Origin: Erythroxylum novogranatense
Taxonomy: Eukaryota; Streptophyta; Magnoliopsida; Malpighiales; Erythroxylaceae
Reading direction: 5' to 3'
DNA: 64,000 nucleotides
NCBI GenBank assembly: GCA_029891385.1
Contig: CM057227.1
Coordinates: forward strand, 60,513,567-60,577,566
Shown: one piece after another, positions 21,325 to 33,986 of the stretch
Numbering within the stretch: position 1 is the first letter of the stretch
How the letters are laid out: each line of letters begins with the position of its first letter
Translations under genes and position numbers: made by a program
Notes under the pieces: model-generated
Seen by the model: the letters and a program-made list of their open reading frames with translations, nothing else
What the model was told of the DNA's origin: nothing
The model's database searches: none

Positions 21325-24300
21325 CTAAAGCCAATCGCCTTGATATCTAATACCATAGGCGAGTACATGAGAATCAAAGTTCTTCTGTGACAATGGCTTT
21401 GTCAACGGATCAACAATATTCTGCTATGTGGGAATTCTCTCTATCTGCACATCACCTCGACCAATGATCTCCCTGATCAGGTGATATCTGCGGAGTACGT
21501 GTTTGGATCGTTGATGAGACCTTGGTTCTTTCACCTGCGCAATAGCCCCATTGTTGTCACAATACAACTGCATGGGCCCATCACAGCTAGGAACCACACC
21601 AAGTTCAGTAATGAACTTTTTGATCCAAACTGCTTCCTTTGCTGCTTCTGAAGCGACAATGTACTCTGCCTCGGTCGTTGAATCGACAGTCGTCTCTTGT
21701 TTGGAACTCTTCCAACTAACTGCCCCGCCATTCAGTGTGAATACGTAACCTGATTGGGATTTGGAATCATCCTTATCAGATTGAAAACTAGCATCTGTAT
21801 ACCCGCTCACTTTGAGATCTCCATCTCCATATATCAAGAAAATATCCTTAGTCCTTCGCAAATACTTGAGGATATTCTTGACAGCCACCCAGTGACCCTC
21901 ACCAGGATCCGATTGGTATCTGCTCGTAACACTTAGAGCATATGATACATTGGGTCTCATACATAGCATAGCATACATGATAGATCCTACCGCAGATGCA
22001 TACGGAACCATACTCATGTGCATCCTCTCATCTTGTGTCTTTAGACACATAGATTTCGAGAGCGTTATCCCATGAGTCACGGGAAGGTAACCTCTTTTGG
22101 ATTGCTCCATGCTAAACCTCTTTAGCATCTTGTCTATGTACGTTGATTGTGAAAGACCAAGCAACCTTTTTGATCTATCTCTATAGATCTTTATCCCAAG
22201 GATATAAGTTGCTTCACCAAGGTCTTTCATGGCAAATTGTTTGGACAACCAAATCTTGACTGATTGTAGCGTAAAGACATCGTTTCCTAGTAATAATATG
22301 TCATCTACATACAGCACAAGGAATACGATTGCAGTCCCATTAACCTTCTTATACACACAGTGTTCATCCGGATTTTGTGAGAAACCAAACTCTTTGATTA
22401 CCTCATCAAAACGGATATTCCAACTCCTGGATGCTTGTTTCAATCCATAGATGGATTTCTGAAGCTTGCATACCTTTTCGCCATCATAGGAGGTGAAGCC
22501 CTCAGGTTGTGTCATATTCACATCCTCGCCTAGATTTTCATTTAGAAAGTCGTCTTCACATCCATTTGCCATATCTCACAGTCATAATGAGTGGCAATGG
22601 CTAGGAGTATTCTAATGGATTTAAGCATTGCTACTGGGCTGAAGGTCTCGTCGTAGTCAACTCCTTGTCTTTGACGAAAACCTTTAGCCACAAGCCTTGC
22701 TTTATAGGTAATCACATTACCATCCATGTCGGTTTTCTATTTGAAAACCCATTTACACCCTATGGGTTTGATTCCTTCGGGTGCCTCAACCAAAGTCTAT
22801 ACTTGGTTTTCATACATGGAATCCATTTCAGCCTTCATGGCATGAAGTCATTTCTCAGATTCTGAACTCTTCAGAACCTCTTCATAGGTGGTAGGCTCAT
22901 CATCTTCTATGAGCAATACGTCATCCTGTTCATTCACGAGAAATCCATATCCCTCGGGAACAGAGCGTATCTTCGTGACCTACTTAACTTCGTGTGTTGT
23001 AGAAGGTTGAATCACACTTCATCCGTATGAGTCACGCTTCAGTTTAAGCGATTGATTCTGCGTCTGTTCGAGCATCTTGAACTTCTTCAAGTTCAATTTT
23101 GCTCCCACCGCCTTCTTGTAAAAGAAACTCTTTCTCTAAAATACAGCGTGCTTGAAACAAACACCTTTTGTTCCTCAAAGAGTAGAATTGATATCCCATT
23201 GTTTCTTTAGGATATCCTACTAACAAACACTTGTCGACTTTGCATCAAGTTTATCCGACCGTATCCGCTTCACATAAGGTGACAACCCCAAACTTTCAAA
23301 TGAGTAAGATAGGGTCTTTTGTTAGTCCACATCTCATATGGAGTAACATCAATCGTCTTTGATGGAACTCTGTTTAACACGTAAACAAATTGCCTCGAAA
23401 GATACCCCAAAAGGATTTTGGTAACTTTGCAAAGCCCATCATTGATCGTACCATGTATAACAAGGTTCAATTTTTCCTTTCTGCCACACCATTATGCTGT
23501 GGTGTGTAAGGAGGAGTCCATTGAGATAAAATCCCATTATCTCTGAGATAATCCAAAAATTCTTGGTCTAAGTATTCCCCACCACGATCGGATCGTAATG
23601 TCTTGATACTTTTCCCAAGTTGGTTTTCTACTTCATTTCTGAATTGTTTGAACTTTTCAAATGCTTCAGATTTGTATCTCATCAGATACAAGTACCCATA
23701 TCGAGAATAATCATCGATAAAGGTAATGAAGTGAAGACAACCACTTCTGGCATGGATGGACATCGGACCACATACATCCGAATGTATCGGTCTAATACTC
23801 CGATCGCTTGCTCACCCTTTCCCTTAAAGGGTAATTTAGTCATCTTACCTAATAAACAAGATTCGCATGTGTCATATGATTCATAATCAAATGACCCTAA
23901 ACTACCACTCTTATGGAGCTTAGCTATCGTCTCTCATTTATATGGCCAAGCGACAATGCCATAAGTAAGTTGATTTTAAATTATCTCGCTTATGTCTTTT
24001 CGTGTCATTGACATTCATAATTGGATGTGACATATCTAATATGTAAATTCTATTGCATAATGTACCAGTACCATAAAGCATTCCATTCAAACTAATAGAA
24101 CAACCATTGTTACTAAAAGTCAAATGGAAACTAGCTCTATTTAAACAAGAAACAGACAATATGTTCTTTGTTAATACAGGTACAAAATAACATTAATCCA
24201 ATTTAATTACAAGCCCACTGGGAGTGACAAGAAATAAGTGCCTACGGCTAATGCATCAACTCTTGCTCCATTTCCTACACGCAGGTCTAGTTCTCCCTTC

Positions 24301-25229
24301 ATGAGCTGTCTATTGTCCCTGAGGCCCTGCATATCATTGCATATGTGTGAGCCATAACCAGTATCTAATACCCATATGTTATGGTCGTAAATAAGATAAC
24401 CTCAATGACAAACATACCTGAAGAAGTCGAGGCATCTGATGCCTTCTTCTGCTTCAATTCTTCCAGATAAACTTTACAGTTCTGCTTCTAGTGGCCAGTC
24501 TTGCCACAATGGAAGCAAGTTCCTTTAGTGCGCTTTCTTTGGTTTTCTTCTTGCTGCACTTCCTTTTGGTTTTTAGACCTTTTCTTCTTTAGATTCTTTT
24601 TCTTTGAACCAGAAGAAGAGGATGCCACCATAAGCACTTGCTTGCTATCCTTCTTGATAGATTGCTCTGTTGCAGATTGATCAACTCAGGGATTGTCGTG
24701 GATATTTGGTTCATCCGATAGTTTAACACAAACTGTGAATAATTATCAGACAATCCAACTAGAATTAAGTCAACACTTAATTCATAATCCATAACAAAAC
24801 CTAAGACGGCCAACCTCTCAATATACCCATTCATCTTCATGCATCGCACCGCAGATGAACCTGGAGTCATCTTAGTAGTGAAGAGTAGCCTCGAGGTCTC
24901 GAACCCTTCAGACCGAGCTTGCTCATCAAACAGCTCCCTAAGATGAAACACTATGGTATTAGCATCCATAGACTCATACTGCTTCTGCAGCTCTGGTGAC
25001 GTAGATGCGAGCATAATGCAGGTAGCCATGTCACTGTCTTTAAGATGCTTACGATATGCTTTCGATCCTCATCGAAGCATCAAGCAGCAGTGGCTCGTGA
25101 AGTGGAACATCTAGACATATCCCAGCCTCGCACGAGAACAATTCTCAGATTTCTCAGCCAATCGAGAAAATTTGGTTCAGTTAATTTGTTGGAGTCCATA
25201 AGTGAGCGCAAGTTCACACTGGAAGTCAT
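21325..25229 (-). pseudogene. Angela-1 gag-pol polyprotein, inactivated
   Basis: Gag starts at the ATG read from 25229 leftwards (MTSSVNL...). The zinc-knuckle region with CFHCGKTGH is near 24520, the GAG-pre-integrase tail near 24150-23940, and the integrase core with [15 protein letters not shown] and [11 protein letters not shown] at 23763-23467. Reverse transcriptase and RNase H form the longest open piece, 22572-21424, with YVDDILLLGND, TDASFQSDKDDSKSQSGY and a final RSKHVLRRYHLIREIIGRGD. A TAG at 21424-21426 precedes the natural end at 21325. Frameshifts near 22540, 23040-23270, 24400 and 24650-24850 break the frame, so the element cannot move by its own proteins. Confidence 0.9.
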
Positions 25230-27354
25230 CTTCAATAATCTATAGGGAAAAGAGAGAAAGAATGTTAGAATAGAATTACATGCATGATCATAAGGACTTG
25301 CATGACATGCATATGACTCCCACTAGTTTCAAAGAATCCATAACCCTCAGTACGAATCCAAGAAACATTATGACAAAATGTCCTAGTGGGTCGATATCCG
25401 ACATTACTAAAATGACCTTGGGTTTACCCAACAAGCCACCTTAGGTCAATCGGTAGGTATCGGTCATACCAATTGCATCATAGATATCCGACATTACTAA
25501 AATGACCTTGGGTTTACCCAACAAGCCACTTTAGATTTATCGGCAGGTATCGGTCATACCATTTGCTTCATAGATGCAACTATCGACTAGTGCTATCAAC
25601 TCGTGATGTATGCACACACATTGGGTTATCAACTCTTGATGCGCGTACATCTGATGTACACTACCCAATTTCGCCTCTGTCCACGTTGACCTTGAGTTTA
25701 CTCAACAAATCAACACTTCTAGTGAAAACCGATCCATTAATCCAAAATCTTATTTTCATGGTTCGAACATATCCGTATAGAGTGAGCTTGGGTTTACCCA
25801 ACAACCCAACTCTATAAGAACTCTGGTTCTCCCCATATTAATGGAAGACGTTAGTTTTCATATTATATGTGAGGGTTATCAAACTTAGGTCTCATCATCT
25901 TCTTCTCCAAGCTATAGGATTATAGTCACCATGACTATATGGAATGATTTAGGGTATTTCATCAATCACATTGAATCTACACCTAAAATCATCCATCATC
26001 CCATCTTTGCATGTTGAAGTCGACTGGTGCATGTGCTAGTCGACTGATGCATGTGCCAGTCGACTGGAACATGTGCTAGTCGACTACTACAGGTTACTGT
26101 GCATCGCCCAATGATCGTGCATGTGCCGGTCGGTGGTGTGGATTATCGCACGTTTGATCGATCGGTAGTGCATGCTACCGACCGGTGCACGTTCCGTTCG
26201 GTCGCTGCAATGACTTTGGTCGTTGTCGACCGTATATGCTAGTCGATTGGTTTTGGCCTGCTCTCTAATCGCTAATTTCTCAATCCGTAGTTCAAATTCA
26301 CAATACCAAGTGTAATATCCTTCTACTTTGATGTACCAATGAAGCACTTTCATTGTATCATGCTTACCATGTATAAATGTACTATACATGAAACTTGAAA
26401 TCAATGAATACACTCTTATTCATTGAGATCTCCAAATAATTTGAGAATATCAAACTATCACCCTAAGTATCTCTAGGTAGTCTAAACTTTATCAAGATTA
26501 CTTCGGCACTGGTCACAAAATTTGTGATGTCCAAAATAATCAAGACAACGAAATACACTAACGAGACGCTAATGTGACACATTTGACATCCGAAAAATAT
26601 TTGGAAACCCAATTTCAAGAAATTCAATTTGGAAAGAATACATCATCAATATAACACATTTTTAATCACATTAAAAATGATCCAAGGCATTGGAATTGAG
26701 AAATACACAATTTATCATTTCAAACAAAACAGCTCCAACAACTTTCTCAAAACTGCCAAATTCTGTGTTTTGCTTGAAAAACTCATTGAAACAATTTCAA
26801 TAAATTCTGAGAAAATTAAAGAGGTTACAACATGTTCATAACATGTTCCATGAATTGTTTCAGGATTTATTTCTAACAAAAACTCATCCAACCTCAACAA
26901 CAAAGCCAATGTAGAATCTGTGTTCCTCAACACAGTTATTCCCAGAAGCACAGAATAAATTCTCAAATAAATAGTAAATCACCTGTAAAACATTTTTCCA
27001 TTCTCATAGACATTCATAAACATCTTAGAGACATGTTGGTGAAAGCAAATCCGAAATTTGTTTTTTCTACAATTTATTCTCGAATTTATAAGCATGCCTG
27101 TTCATTGAATGTGCACAAAGACAACAACCAGAACATTAGGGAATAAATTAGCAAAACCATATCAAATCACATTGATAAATTCCGAGCTTCCACAGACATA
27201 TGCAAAAACATCTTGTGAACATATCTGGGCAAGAAAATTTCGAAAACAATATTTCTACACTGAATTAGAAATTAACATTTACAACATGCATCATCGTCAC
27301 AAGCAATAGGCAACTCCGACCTAGTCATGGTTTCTTCGTTATATACGACACAAG
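25230..27354 (-). other. Long untranslated leader of Angela-1
   Basis: About 2.1 kb separate the primer-binding site from the gag start, a known trait of the Angela/BARE group. The leader is AT-rich and contains a duplicated GATATCCGACATTACTAAAA block (about 25391 and 25485) and, unlike Angela-2, a GTCGAC-rich repeat block at 26018-26250. Confidence 0.6.
26018..26097. repeat. Four tandem 20-bp units with GTCGAC palindrome in the Angela-1 leader
   Basis: Units begin AGTCGACT at 26018, 26038, 26058 and 26078 with exact 20-bp spacing. The first three continue as GGTGCATGTGCT variants and the fourth has diverged. A further block of GGTCG/CGACC motifs continues to about 26250. The corresponding place in Angela-2 (about 57380-57480) has unrelated sequence. 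Confidence 0.85.
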
Positions 27355-27368
27355 TGGCTCTGATACCA
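27355..27368 (-). other. Primer-binding site of Angela-1
   Basis: TGGCTCTGATACCA on the plus strand is the complement of TGGTATCAGAGCCA, which pairs with the 3' end of initiator tRNA-Met. It lies one base inside the 5' LTR. Confidence 0.85.
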
Positions 27369-27369
27369 C

Positions 27370-27885
27370 TGTAGGAAAATCCCGGTGTGAGCATCACATG
27401 CCCACGGTACGGAAAACAAAAATTTTTATTCCGGGACCTTCCCGAAAGCCAGGATCCATGTGTCTATACAACAAACTCAAACCATAACGGCCAAAGGAGA
27501 CCGTCTCTAACGGTATCCACGCAGAGATCGGAGAACCTAACCGGGACAAACCCTTTGACTCGGGAATAGCTAGAACAAAGTAAATAGTGCTAGCTCCTAC
27601 CTTTGTCCTTGGAGAGCTTGAATCAACGATGATGGAGGAAGTGAAGCCTTGGAGAAGAGCTTGAAAGATGATGAAGCTTGAGAGAGAAACTCTTTCTCTT
27701 CAAATCCTTACGTTTTCTCTAAAACCCACGATGATGATTGATCAAAGAGAAAGAAACTCTTCTTTTCCTTCTTTAAAACAACACCAACGATCATGCCTCT
27801 TCCACATTTGCTATTTTGTCTTTTATCCATTAAATGAATTGATGACTAAGCATGAAATGGAAGCTTCTTCCATCCACCAACGTGT

Positions 27886-27925
<40 letters not shown>

Positions 27926-29223
27926 TAATTCTTTAATTAATTAATCATATATATATATGTATATAATTGCTAAAGTGGTCCAGTCACACTGGAGTCGGTC
28001 CTACCGGGTCTCGGTAGGGAAAAACCACCGGAAACCTTTTTCAGCAATATCGATGTCGCAATCTCATCGGGACATATCTCGATCTCATCGGGATCCATTT
28101 AGTCCGTTTGCTCTCCATTTATTGGAACTCTGTCCAAAACTATTTTACGAATTCTCTGAGACACTCTTATGCGTGTGACCCATTAGGTTCCCGGTTATGT
28201 TGGCCACTTAGATTAACACTTAATCTGAGCAAGTCATGAGCGGTATCTAGCAACACATCATGACCCCCAATTGACCGGAAAGTAATTGGTTTGACGAATG
28301 AACATGTATTCATCATGAACCATATCACGAACCTTTCCATAGACAATTGCCGTGCAATTCGTCCTTTCACCATGCTATACCCCACTTGGTTATAAGTATG
28401 GGCAAAGTGTCAACTCTTTACTAGACTGACTACGTCAAATTTAGTCCAAGTGATTTTAGTTCTCGTCCTGGGACTCATTACTTTATATGTCAATGAAGAC
28501 ATTCTTCATGACATATATGCTCCGGCCAGAGACTTCCATGTAATGACCCTGACAAGAGGCCATGGGCATCATCTTCTGCTATCACAGAAGTGGTGAATCC
28601 TCTATTGGCTACTCAATTACCTTCGAATACCTCAAGCTGTACCCAATCACCACCCTATGAGCGACCTCTGTAAGGCAACAAGGAATGGAGTCAAAGCACA
28701 TAATCAATATCCAAGATATCCTTGAGCACCTCAAGTCTAAGGATACTTGCACCATTGCTATGATGAGATTATCAATGACATTAGAATAGGACATCCATGT
28801 GATGATCTCATAGCAGGTCATCCAATGTACTTACTACCTCTAGTAAACATCCACATCTCAACCCTAAATATCTCATATTTACAGTTTCTGAGATCGACTG
28901 CTTGATCAAATCAAGGAGCTTGAGATGTGCTAGTCTTTCTGGATTACCAATGTCCAGTCTCAGTAATCCTATGGCTAGGGATAATTTAGATACTGACATA
29001 ATTGCACATGATAGGAATCTCAATAGTATGACCACATCACAATTTCCTTCATGCTATGTCATATATCATGGACTTCATTAATTTGCTTATAGATCAATAT
29101 CCATTCATAAATAATGAACATCAAATTAATGAAATATGCCTTTCTTTATTTATTCATAAAGTATGTACACAACTTTGTACAAAATGCGCTAAAGACGATT
29201 GCCTTCAGGGCACTACTCTAACA
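27370..29223 (-). repeat. 5' LTR of Angela-1 (1854 bp)
   Basis: It has the same ends as the 3' LTR. A CA repeat followed by a TA repeat lies at 27885-27926 and makes this LTR longer. It is nearly identical to 19486-21310 elsewhere. Confidence 0.93.
27885..27926. repeat. Compound CA/TA microsatellite
   Basis: About eleven CA units followed by about nine TA units inside the Angela-1 5' LTR. The same locus in the 3' LTR is a short AT run, so the CA tract probably grew after insertion. Confidence 0.9.
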
Positions 29224-30189
29224 GCCTTGGCCTTCAACGGGAAATCTACATCAGCAGGTATCTATGGTATGTTTTTACCGCTAGCTTTTTTTTGTGGGCG
29301 AGCTTGATGAATGTTGATAAATGCCATATCCTTGTCCAACTACATGAGTGACACCGTCCATTTCTAGAGGCAAGGGGTGGCAAGGTTCATTCGTCCTTCT
29401 AGTTGCTTTGTGATTCAGTTTATATCAATGCGATCTTTTGTTTTGTGCATGTATTGTTATTTATGATTTTTTTTCAAATCTTTTATGGGGATTGATTCTC
29501 GTAGTTCTCCTTTCTGAGTCGAGGTTGGGTGCTATGGCCTTATGAGTCTGGGTATCCCTATTTTTCAGTGGTAACAACCTTTCTTGAACATCTGCCAATC
29601 TGGGTAACGGGTCCTAGCTCATGAACAAGTTTCCGCAAGTTACTGTCTATGCTTTGCATGTAGCTCTTTGGAGGGGATGGCGACGCAGGGCTGCATGCAC
29701 GGCAGACGAGGAATGCTCATACACGTTGAGCAGGGTTCTTCCAGTACATCACGTGTCGTATCGACAAACTTCCTCGAGCCTCCTGACATCTAGCCGTTCT
29801 CCACAAGAAATTGTCAGTCTTCCCCTGTGCAAATCGTTGCTACCATGCTTTTTAACCTGACATTTTAAGATTTACAAGTTCATTATTCTTCAATCCTTTT
29901 ACAAACACGCCTTCCCTTTTAAAATCGCTCCTCCTGTATCTTTTTTTTTACGCTTCATTATTAGATTATTAGCCCTTTGAGTATTATTAGTATTAATTTT
30001 ATTTGTATTTATTAAAAAATTAAATTAAATTAATTAAAATTGTATTTTCTATTTTTATTTGATTTTACTTTTATTATTATTATTATTATTTTCCATTAGT
30101 TATATTTTCATTTTTTTTTTAATTTTTATTTTTATTTTAATTAATGAATTGTTTCTGTCACTTGCATCATTCGTATATTGTCTCATTTG

Positions 30190-30307
30190 TATGTGGGTCT
30201 ACCAAAAATAGCCTCTCTATTATGTAGGGGTAAGGCTGCATACTATCGGGCCTCCCCAGACCCTGCTTCATTGCGGGATTTTAGACTGGATGATGATGAT
30301 GATGATG
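30190..30307 (+). repeat. SINE/RTE-type 3' end with (GAT)n tail
   Basis: The segment AGGGGTAAGGCTGCATACTA, then CCTCCCCAGACCCTGC and GCGGGATTTTAGACTGGATG, matches from memory the widespread plant SINE 3' region that is shared with RTE-clade LINEs and usually ends in a short trinucleotide repeat. No polymerase III A or B box was seen upstream, so it is either the tail of the 1.94-kb retro-insertion or a truncated SINE. Confidence 0.6.
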
Positions 30308-30328
30308 ATTTGAATTCTATCTGTTTTG

Positions 30329-31739
30329 TTGAATTAGAGAATAATGAATTTGTGTGACTATTTGAAGGCTATACATGGTCTATAGAAAGTTGACTCATTT
30401 TAACCAAAAATTAAGTGGCTAGTATCAAAGAAGAAAGCCAAGACATAGGTGCACTTTAAGTATTAAAAAGAAAAACCTAGTATAATGAATGCCTACCTAG
30501 TTTTTCATATGTTTTAAGTCATTATCAAGCCATGTAGGAAAGGAAGTTAATTGATTATATAAACCGACTACGTAAACATTCATATAATTAAAGTGGCATT
30601 GTGGCAATGATTGGACTCTATTTTATCGTATCTATTAATCATGTATGTAGTTATCTATAGCCAACATTAAGGTAATGATTTTGACAATGTAAGTGATACT
30701 TTGCTATTATGTACCTTGGCCTACACCTTTTGTTTTAGATGCAACAACTCATGGCCTAATCTTGATTAGTGACACCAAAAAATAAACATTTAAGTGAAAA
30801 TGGTGAAGAAGGAATGCCTGATAGCTACGGGGTAAACAATTGTAAAAAAATATTGAAGAAATGAACTAATCAGTATACATACATATTGACTTACATATTA
30901 ACTTACTGCTAGATTAAAAGGAAAATAAATCTACTACTTACTCATTGTTCAGTCACAGTTGCAAGCAATTGATGTTATCATCCCTATTTTATTAACTTAG
31001 TTTAGGATGGTTTTTCAACTTGACTGTATATATGAACAGTTCAAATTATTCAACAAACAAGTATCTTTGGCAAAACATCAATTAATGATTCATTTAGAAT
31101 TTAATTTGGTATATTTTGAATCACTTATTTTCTTTTGCATTACAAGTAGAGGTATAAAAATTACCAATTTGTCTCTTATTAATTGTAACTATTGATACAC
31201 TTTTTGCATCATAACCTTGCTGAAGGATTCCTTTGACATGATTAGAGCTGTGATCTAGCATTAAAATATGGGTGTTCACTAGTAATTAACAAGTTATTAT
31301 TGGAATAATTGAGACACAACCACTAGTTGGATAATGTGATTTCCCTAGCTACTTTACTGATGGTAAGATGAAGCTATGAAAATTTGTAACATTATAAGGT
31401 GAATTTGGTATTACAGTTTAGAACAACAGAAAGAAGTATAGAAAATTAGAGGCAGAAAGCTTAATTTCCAAGTCACCGGAAATTATCGATGAGAAAATAA
31501 TCTTGTTGGAGAGTCTAGCATTCTAATTGTAAGAGTCTTTATGTAGACTTTTTTGAGTGAAGACAAGCATAGTTGATGTCCTTCATTATAGAACCCATTC
31601 ATCTATGCTTCTCTTGACTTTCAATGATAAAGATATTCTCTATGTTTCAATTAATCAATTCTTTAATTTGTACCACCTTTAAATCAATATTGCTCATCAT
31701 TGATGCTGACATGTTCATTTTATATGTTTGTTTTAATAT
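30329..31739. other. CACTA-2 internal non-coding DNA
   Basis: AT-rich sequence with no recognisable protein. By position it is probably part of the TNP2 leader intron or promoter region. Confidence 0.4.
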
Positions 31740-32170
31740 ATGCCGATTTCTAAACACTACATCTCTAAAGGTCAACTTAAAATTTGACTAGGCATATAAA
31801 ACTTACAAAAGTCTACATCCTTCAATATGCTCCTCTTATGAAGTTTTGTCATCCTTTGCTCATCGACATAACCTAGCCATATATGATATAATATAGTACT
31901 TTCTTCCTTTAACTTTACTGTTGTTACTTCTCTACCTAAAATTAGCTCATTATCATTTTATAGATTTTTTTTCCAGTATTGGCCCTTTTATCATAGTCAC
32001 TCTAATAACACCATCAAGCATCTTAAAAAATTCATAAACTTTATCAATCCTCATTCAGATAATGCTAAAGTTGTCCAATGTATATGACATAAATCAATCC
32101 TTATTTTGTGTCATATAATGTGAGCATCATGTATCTAAAATCTATGAGTCCTAAAATTGAATAATTGAAA
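31740..32170 (-). pseudogene. Relic of a copia protease/GAG-pre-integrase region
   Basis: Reading leftwards, one frame from about 31900 gives WLGYVDEQRMTKLHKRSILK, which aligns by eye with the copia GAG-pre-integrase motif (LWHxRLGHxSExxMxxLxKRGLL). From about 32165 another frame shows SHYMTQNKD and MLDGVIRVTMI, as in the retropepsin region that precedes it. There are many stops and indels, and no LTRs were found beside it. It is an old fragment, older than the other copia copies here. Confidence 0.5.
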
Positions 32171-33986
32171 CATAGAGCATATCTTTATAATTGATACATT
32201 TGTAGTATCAAACTATTGTTTTACCTTTAGAGCATAGAGATGCCATAAAGGTTGATATTGAACTCCACGAGTTATAGAGTTAAGACCTAAACTTGGTTTC
32301 CAACGACTTACATTATGGGCTTAGATGCCTGATGACAGCATACGTTGTCCTATGATTAGCAACTAAATAGAGAGAAGATTATTATTTTCCTATGAACAAA
32401 TTTTAATAGTTCCATCACTTAAAAACAAGTAACCAAGTACATCTAAATTCTTTGTCACCGCAGAATTTTCACCAAGATAAATAACTTTAATATAAGGTCA
32501 ACAGAAAATATAAATAACAAATAATAACATGAATAACAATTCACGAGAGACAAATTAGTATTGGCTTTTCCCACAGAAAGTACAAATAAGTATTCATAAC
32601 TAAACAAATTTAGTTTCTCAATATGGTCACAAACCATAGGTTCGTAAATGTTCAACGTTGGACTGCTTTGTTTATGTGTTAATATCATAAAGATTTATGT
32701 TTTTCACATTGCAACTTATAGCATGGAATAAAAGTTGGGTCTTGTATGGGATAGATTGGTAATTTTACTGGCTAAGATCTTATTGATTATTGCTTAGTTG
32801 TAGAAACTCATTTGTTTGCAGTGTTTATATTTTCAGGGAGATTGAAAAGAAGCTTTAGTAGGTATTCATTGTTTACATTCATTTCCTTTTATTTTTGACA
32901 GTGTCAACAATGATTTTCCACACATTTTAATCGAATTTGGTTTTGTTTCTATATTTTGTAGAGTAGTCATTTTGAATCTTTTTACTTCATTGAAAATAGA
33001 AGTTTTATCATCGTTTTTAATTTTTAAAAGGCAAATGACTGGATTTTCTTGTATGACATGGGGACAATCAAATGCTATAACTAAAATTTCTGAACATGAA
33101 TTTATATCAATTTATGTACTGCTTTGAAATTCATCTTCTTTGCTTTGTTTTTGTTATCTTATTTGGCTATCAACTCATTCTAGCTCTGTCATCATCTTCC
33201 TTCACGTACTTCAGGAAGATCCTTCTACATGTCGGTTGAGGTAAGTGATTTTGTTATTTATTAGGTTTTTGTGTGCTTGGTTTAATTTAGGTATTTTTTG
33301 CAATTTGAACTTCCCATTTAAACTTCCTGCATTTTTAATGTAAATAGCCTGCACCAACCGAAACTTGTTTGTGATATGAACTTTGGTTTATTAATGAATT
33401 AATATAGGATGGGTTTGACTTATAATTCTAAATATCTTAATTATGTCAATTTATTATTTCATTGATGCACTCTGAAATTATTAGGTTCTCTTTACTTTTT
33501 ATGTGTGAATCTTTACACGCATCTTTTTAATATAATAATAATTTTTTCTAATCATATTAGATAATTTGTATATCTTACAACAATTTATTAAAATAAGTAT
33601 TCATATTTTTATGAATACTTAGTGTATTTGTTACTAGTATATATTTAATTTCGATTAAATATCAAACTTCTAACATTAATTCTCTTCTAACATATATGAT
33701 TACAAAAAAAGATCTTCAATTAATAAATAATTTTGATCTTAACCCATAAACCTTAACCTATAACTCGTGATGCAGCTCTTATGAGGCTTATCGGTGAAAA
33801 ATACCACAAGCCTAGGAGTCACAACGAGAACTTGTTTTCTTGATTCATAGGTGTAATCTTCGGTAATTAATTCAATTGGTTAATACTTAGGGGATGTAAT
33901 GTAAAGTTTAAATTTTTTGTAAACTTTGACGAACATGAATTATACTAACTATGGAATTACTATTTTTAATTAACAATTTTTCAGAA
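32171..33986 (+). other. CACTA-2 DNA upstream of TNP2, with one candidate leader exon
   Basis: Mostly AT-rich and featureless. A 26-nt segment at 33215-33240 is bounded by CTTCAG on the left and GTAAGT on the right and could be a non-coding leader exon of the TNP2 gene. The TNP2 ATG follows a TTTTTCAG acceptor at 33977-33984. Confidence 0.35.

Larger units (their letters stand above)
19486..29223 (-). mobile_element. Angela-1: complete Ty1/copia Angela-clade element
   Basis: LTRs at 19486-21310 and 27370-29223 flank an internal region read leftwards. The 5-bp duplication GCCTT lies at 19481-19485 and 29224-29228. The primer-binding site (TGGCTCTGATACCA, plus-strand view) is at 27355-27368 and the polypurine tract abuts the left LTR. 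The 1.8-kb LTRs, long leader and pol motifs match the Angela/BARE clade. In one 180-bp LTR stretch compared by eye (20120-20300 against 28040-28220) five differences were seen, all transitions, so the insertion is moderately young. A 2.1-kb untranslated leader precedes gag. Confidence 0.95.
18606..30328 (+). mobile_element. 1.94-kb retro-insertion with 21-bp target duplications and GAT-repeat tail, itself split by Angela-1
   Basis: The 21-mer beginning ATTTGAATTC and ending CTGTTTTG is found identically at 18606-18626 and 30308-30328. Between the copies (18627-30307), once Angela-1 and one copy of its duplication (19486-29228) are removed, 1938 bp remain. The right end carries a SINE/RTE-like 3' segment followed by (GAT)n. 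Long identical flanking repeats plus a simple-repeat tail are the marks of target-primed reverse transcription. The body is not a recognisable LINE and includes GC-rich coding-like stretches (18640-18836, 19080-19400, 29224-29265, 29620-29860), possibly a copied or transduced host transcript. Angela-1 landed inside it later. Confidence 0.6.

Noticed and set aside
26018..26097. Regular 20-bp repeats reminiscent of a CRISPR array
   Set aside because: The units are contiguous without spacers, lie in a plant retrotransposon leader, and no cas-like gene is present.
27355..27368. Initiator tRNA-Met-like sequences at the three minus-strand copia elements and at 40993
   Set aside because: They match only the short tRNA 3' end beside LTRs, so they are primer-binding sites and not tRNA genes.
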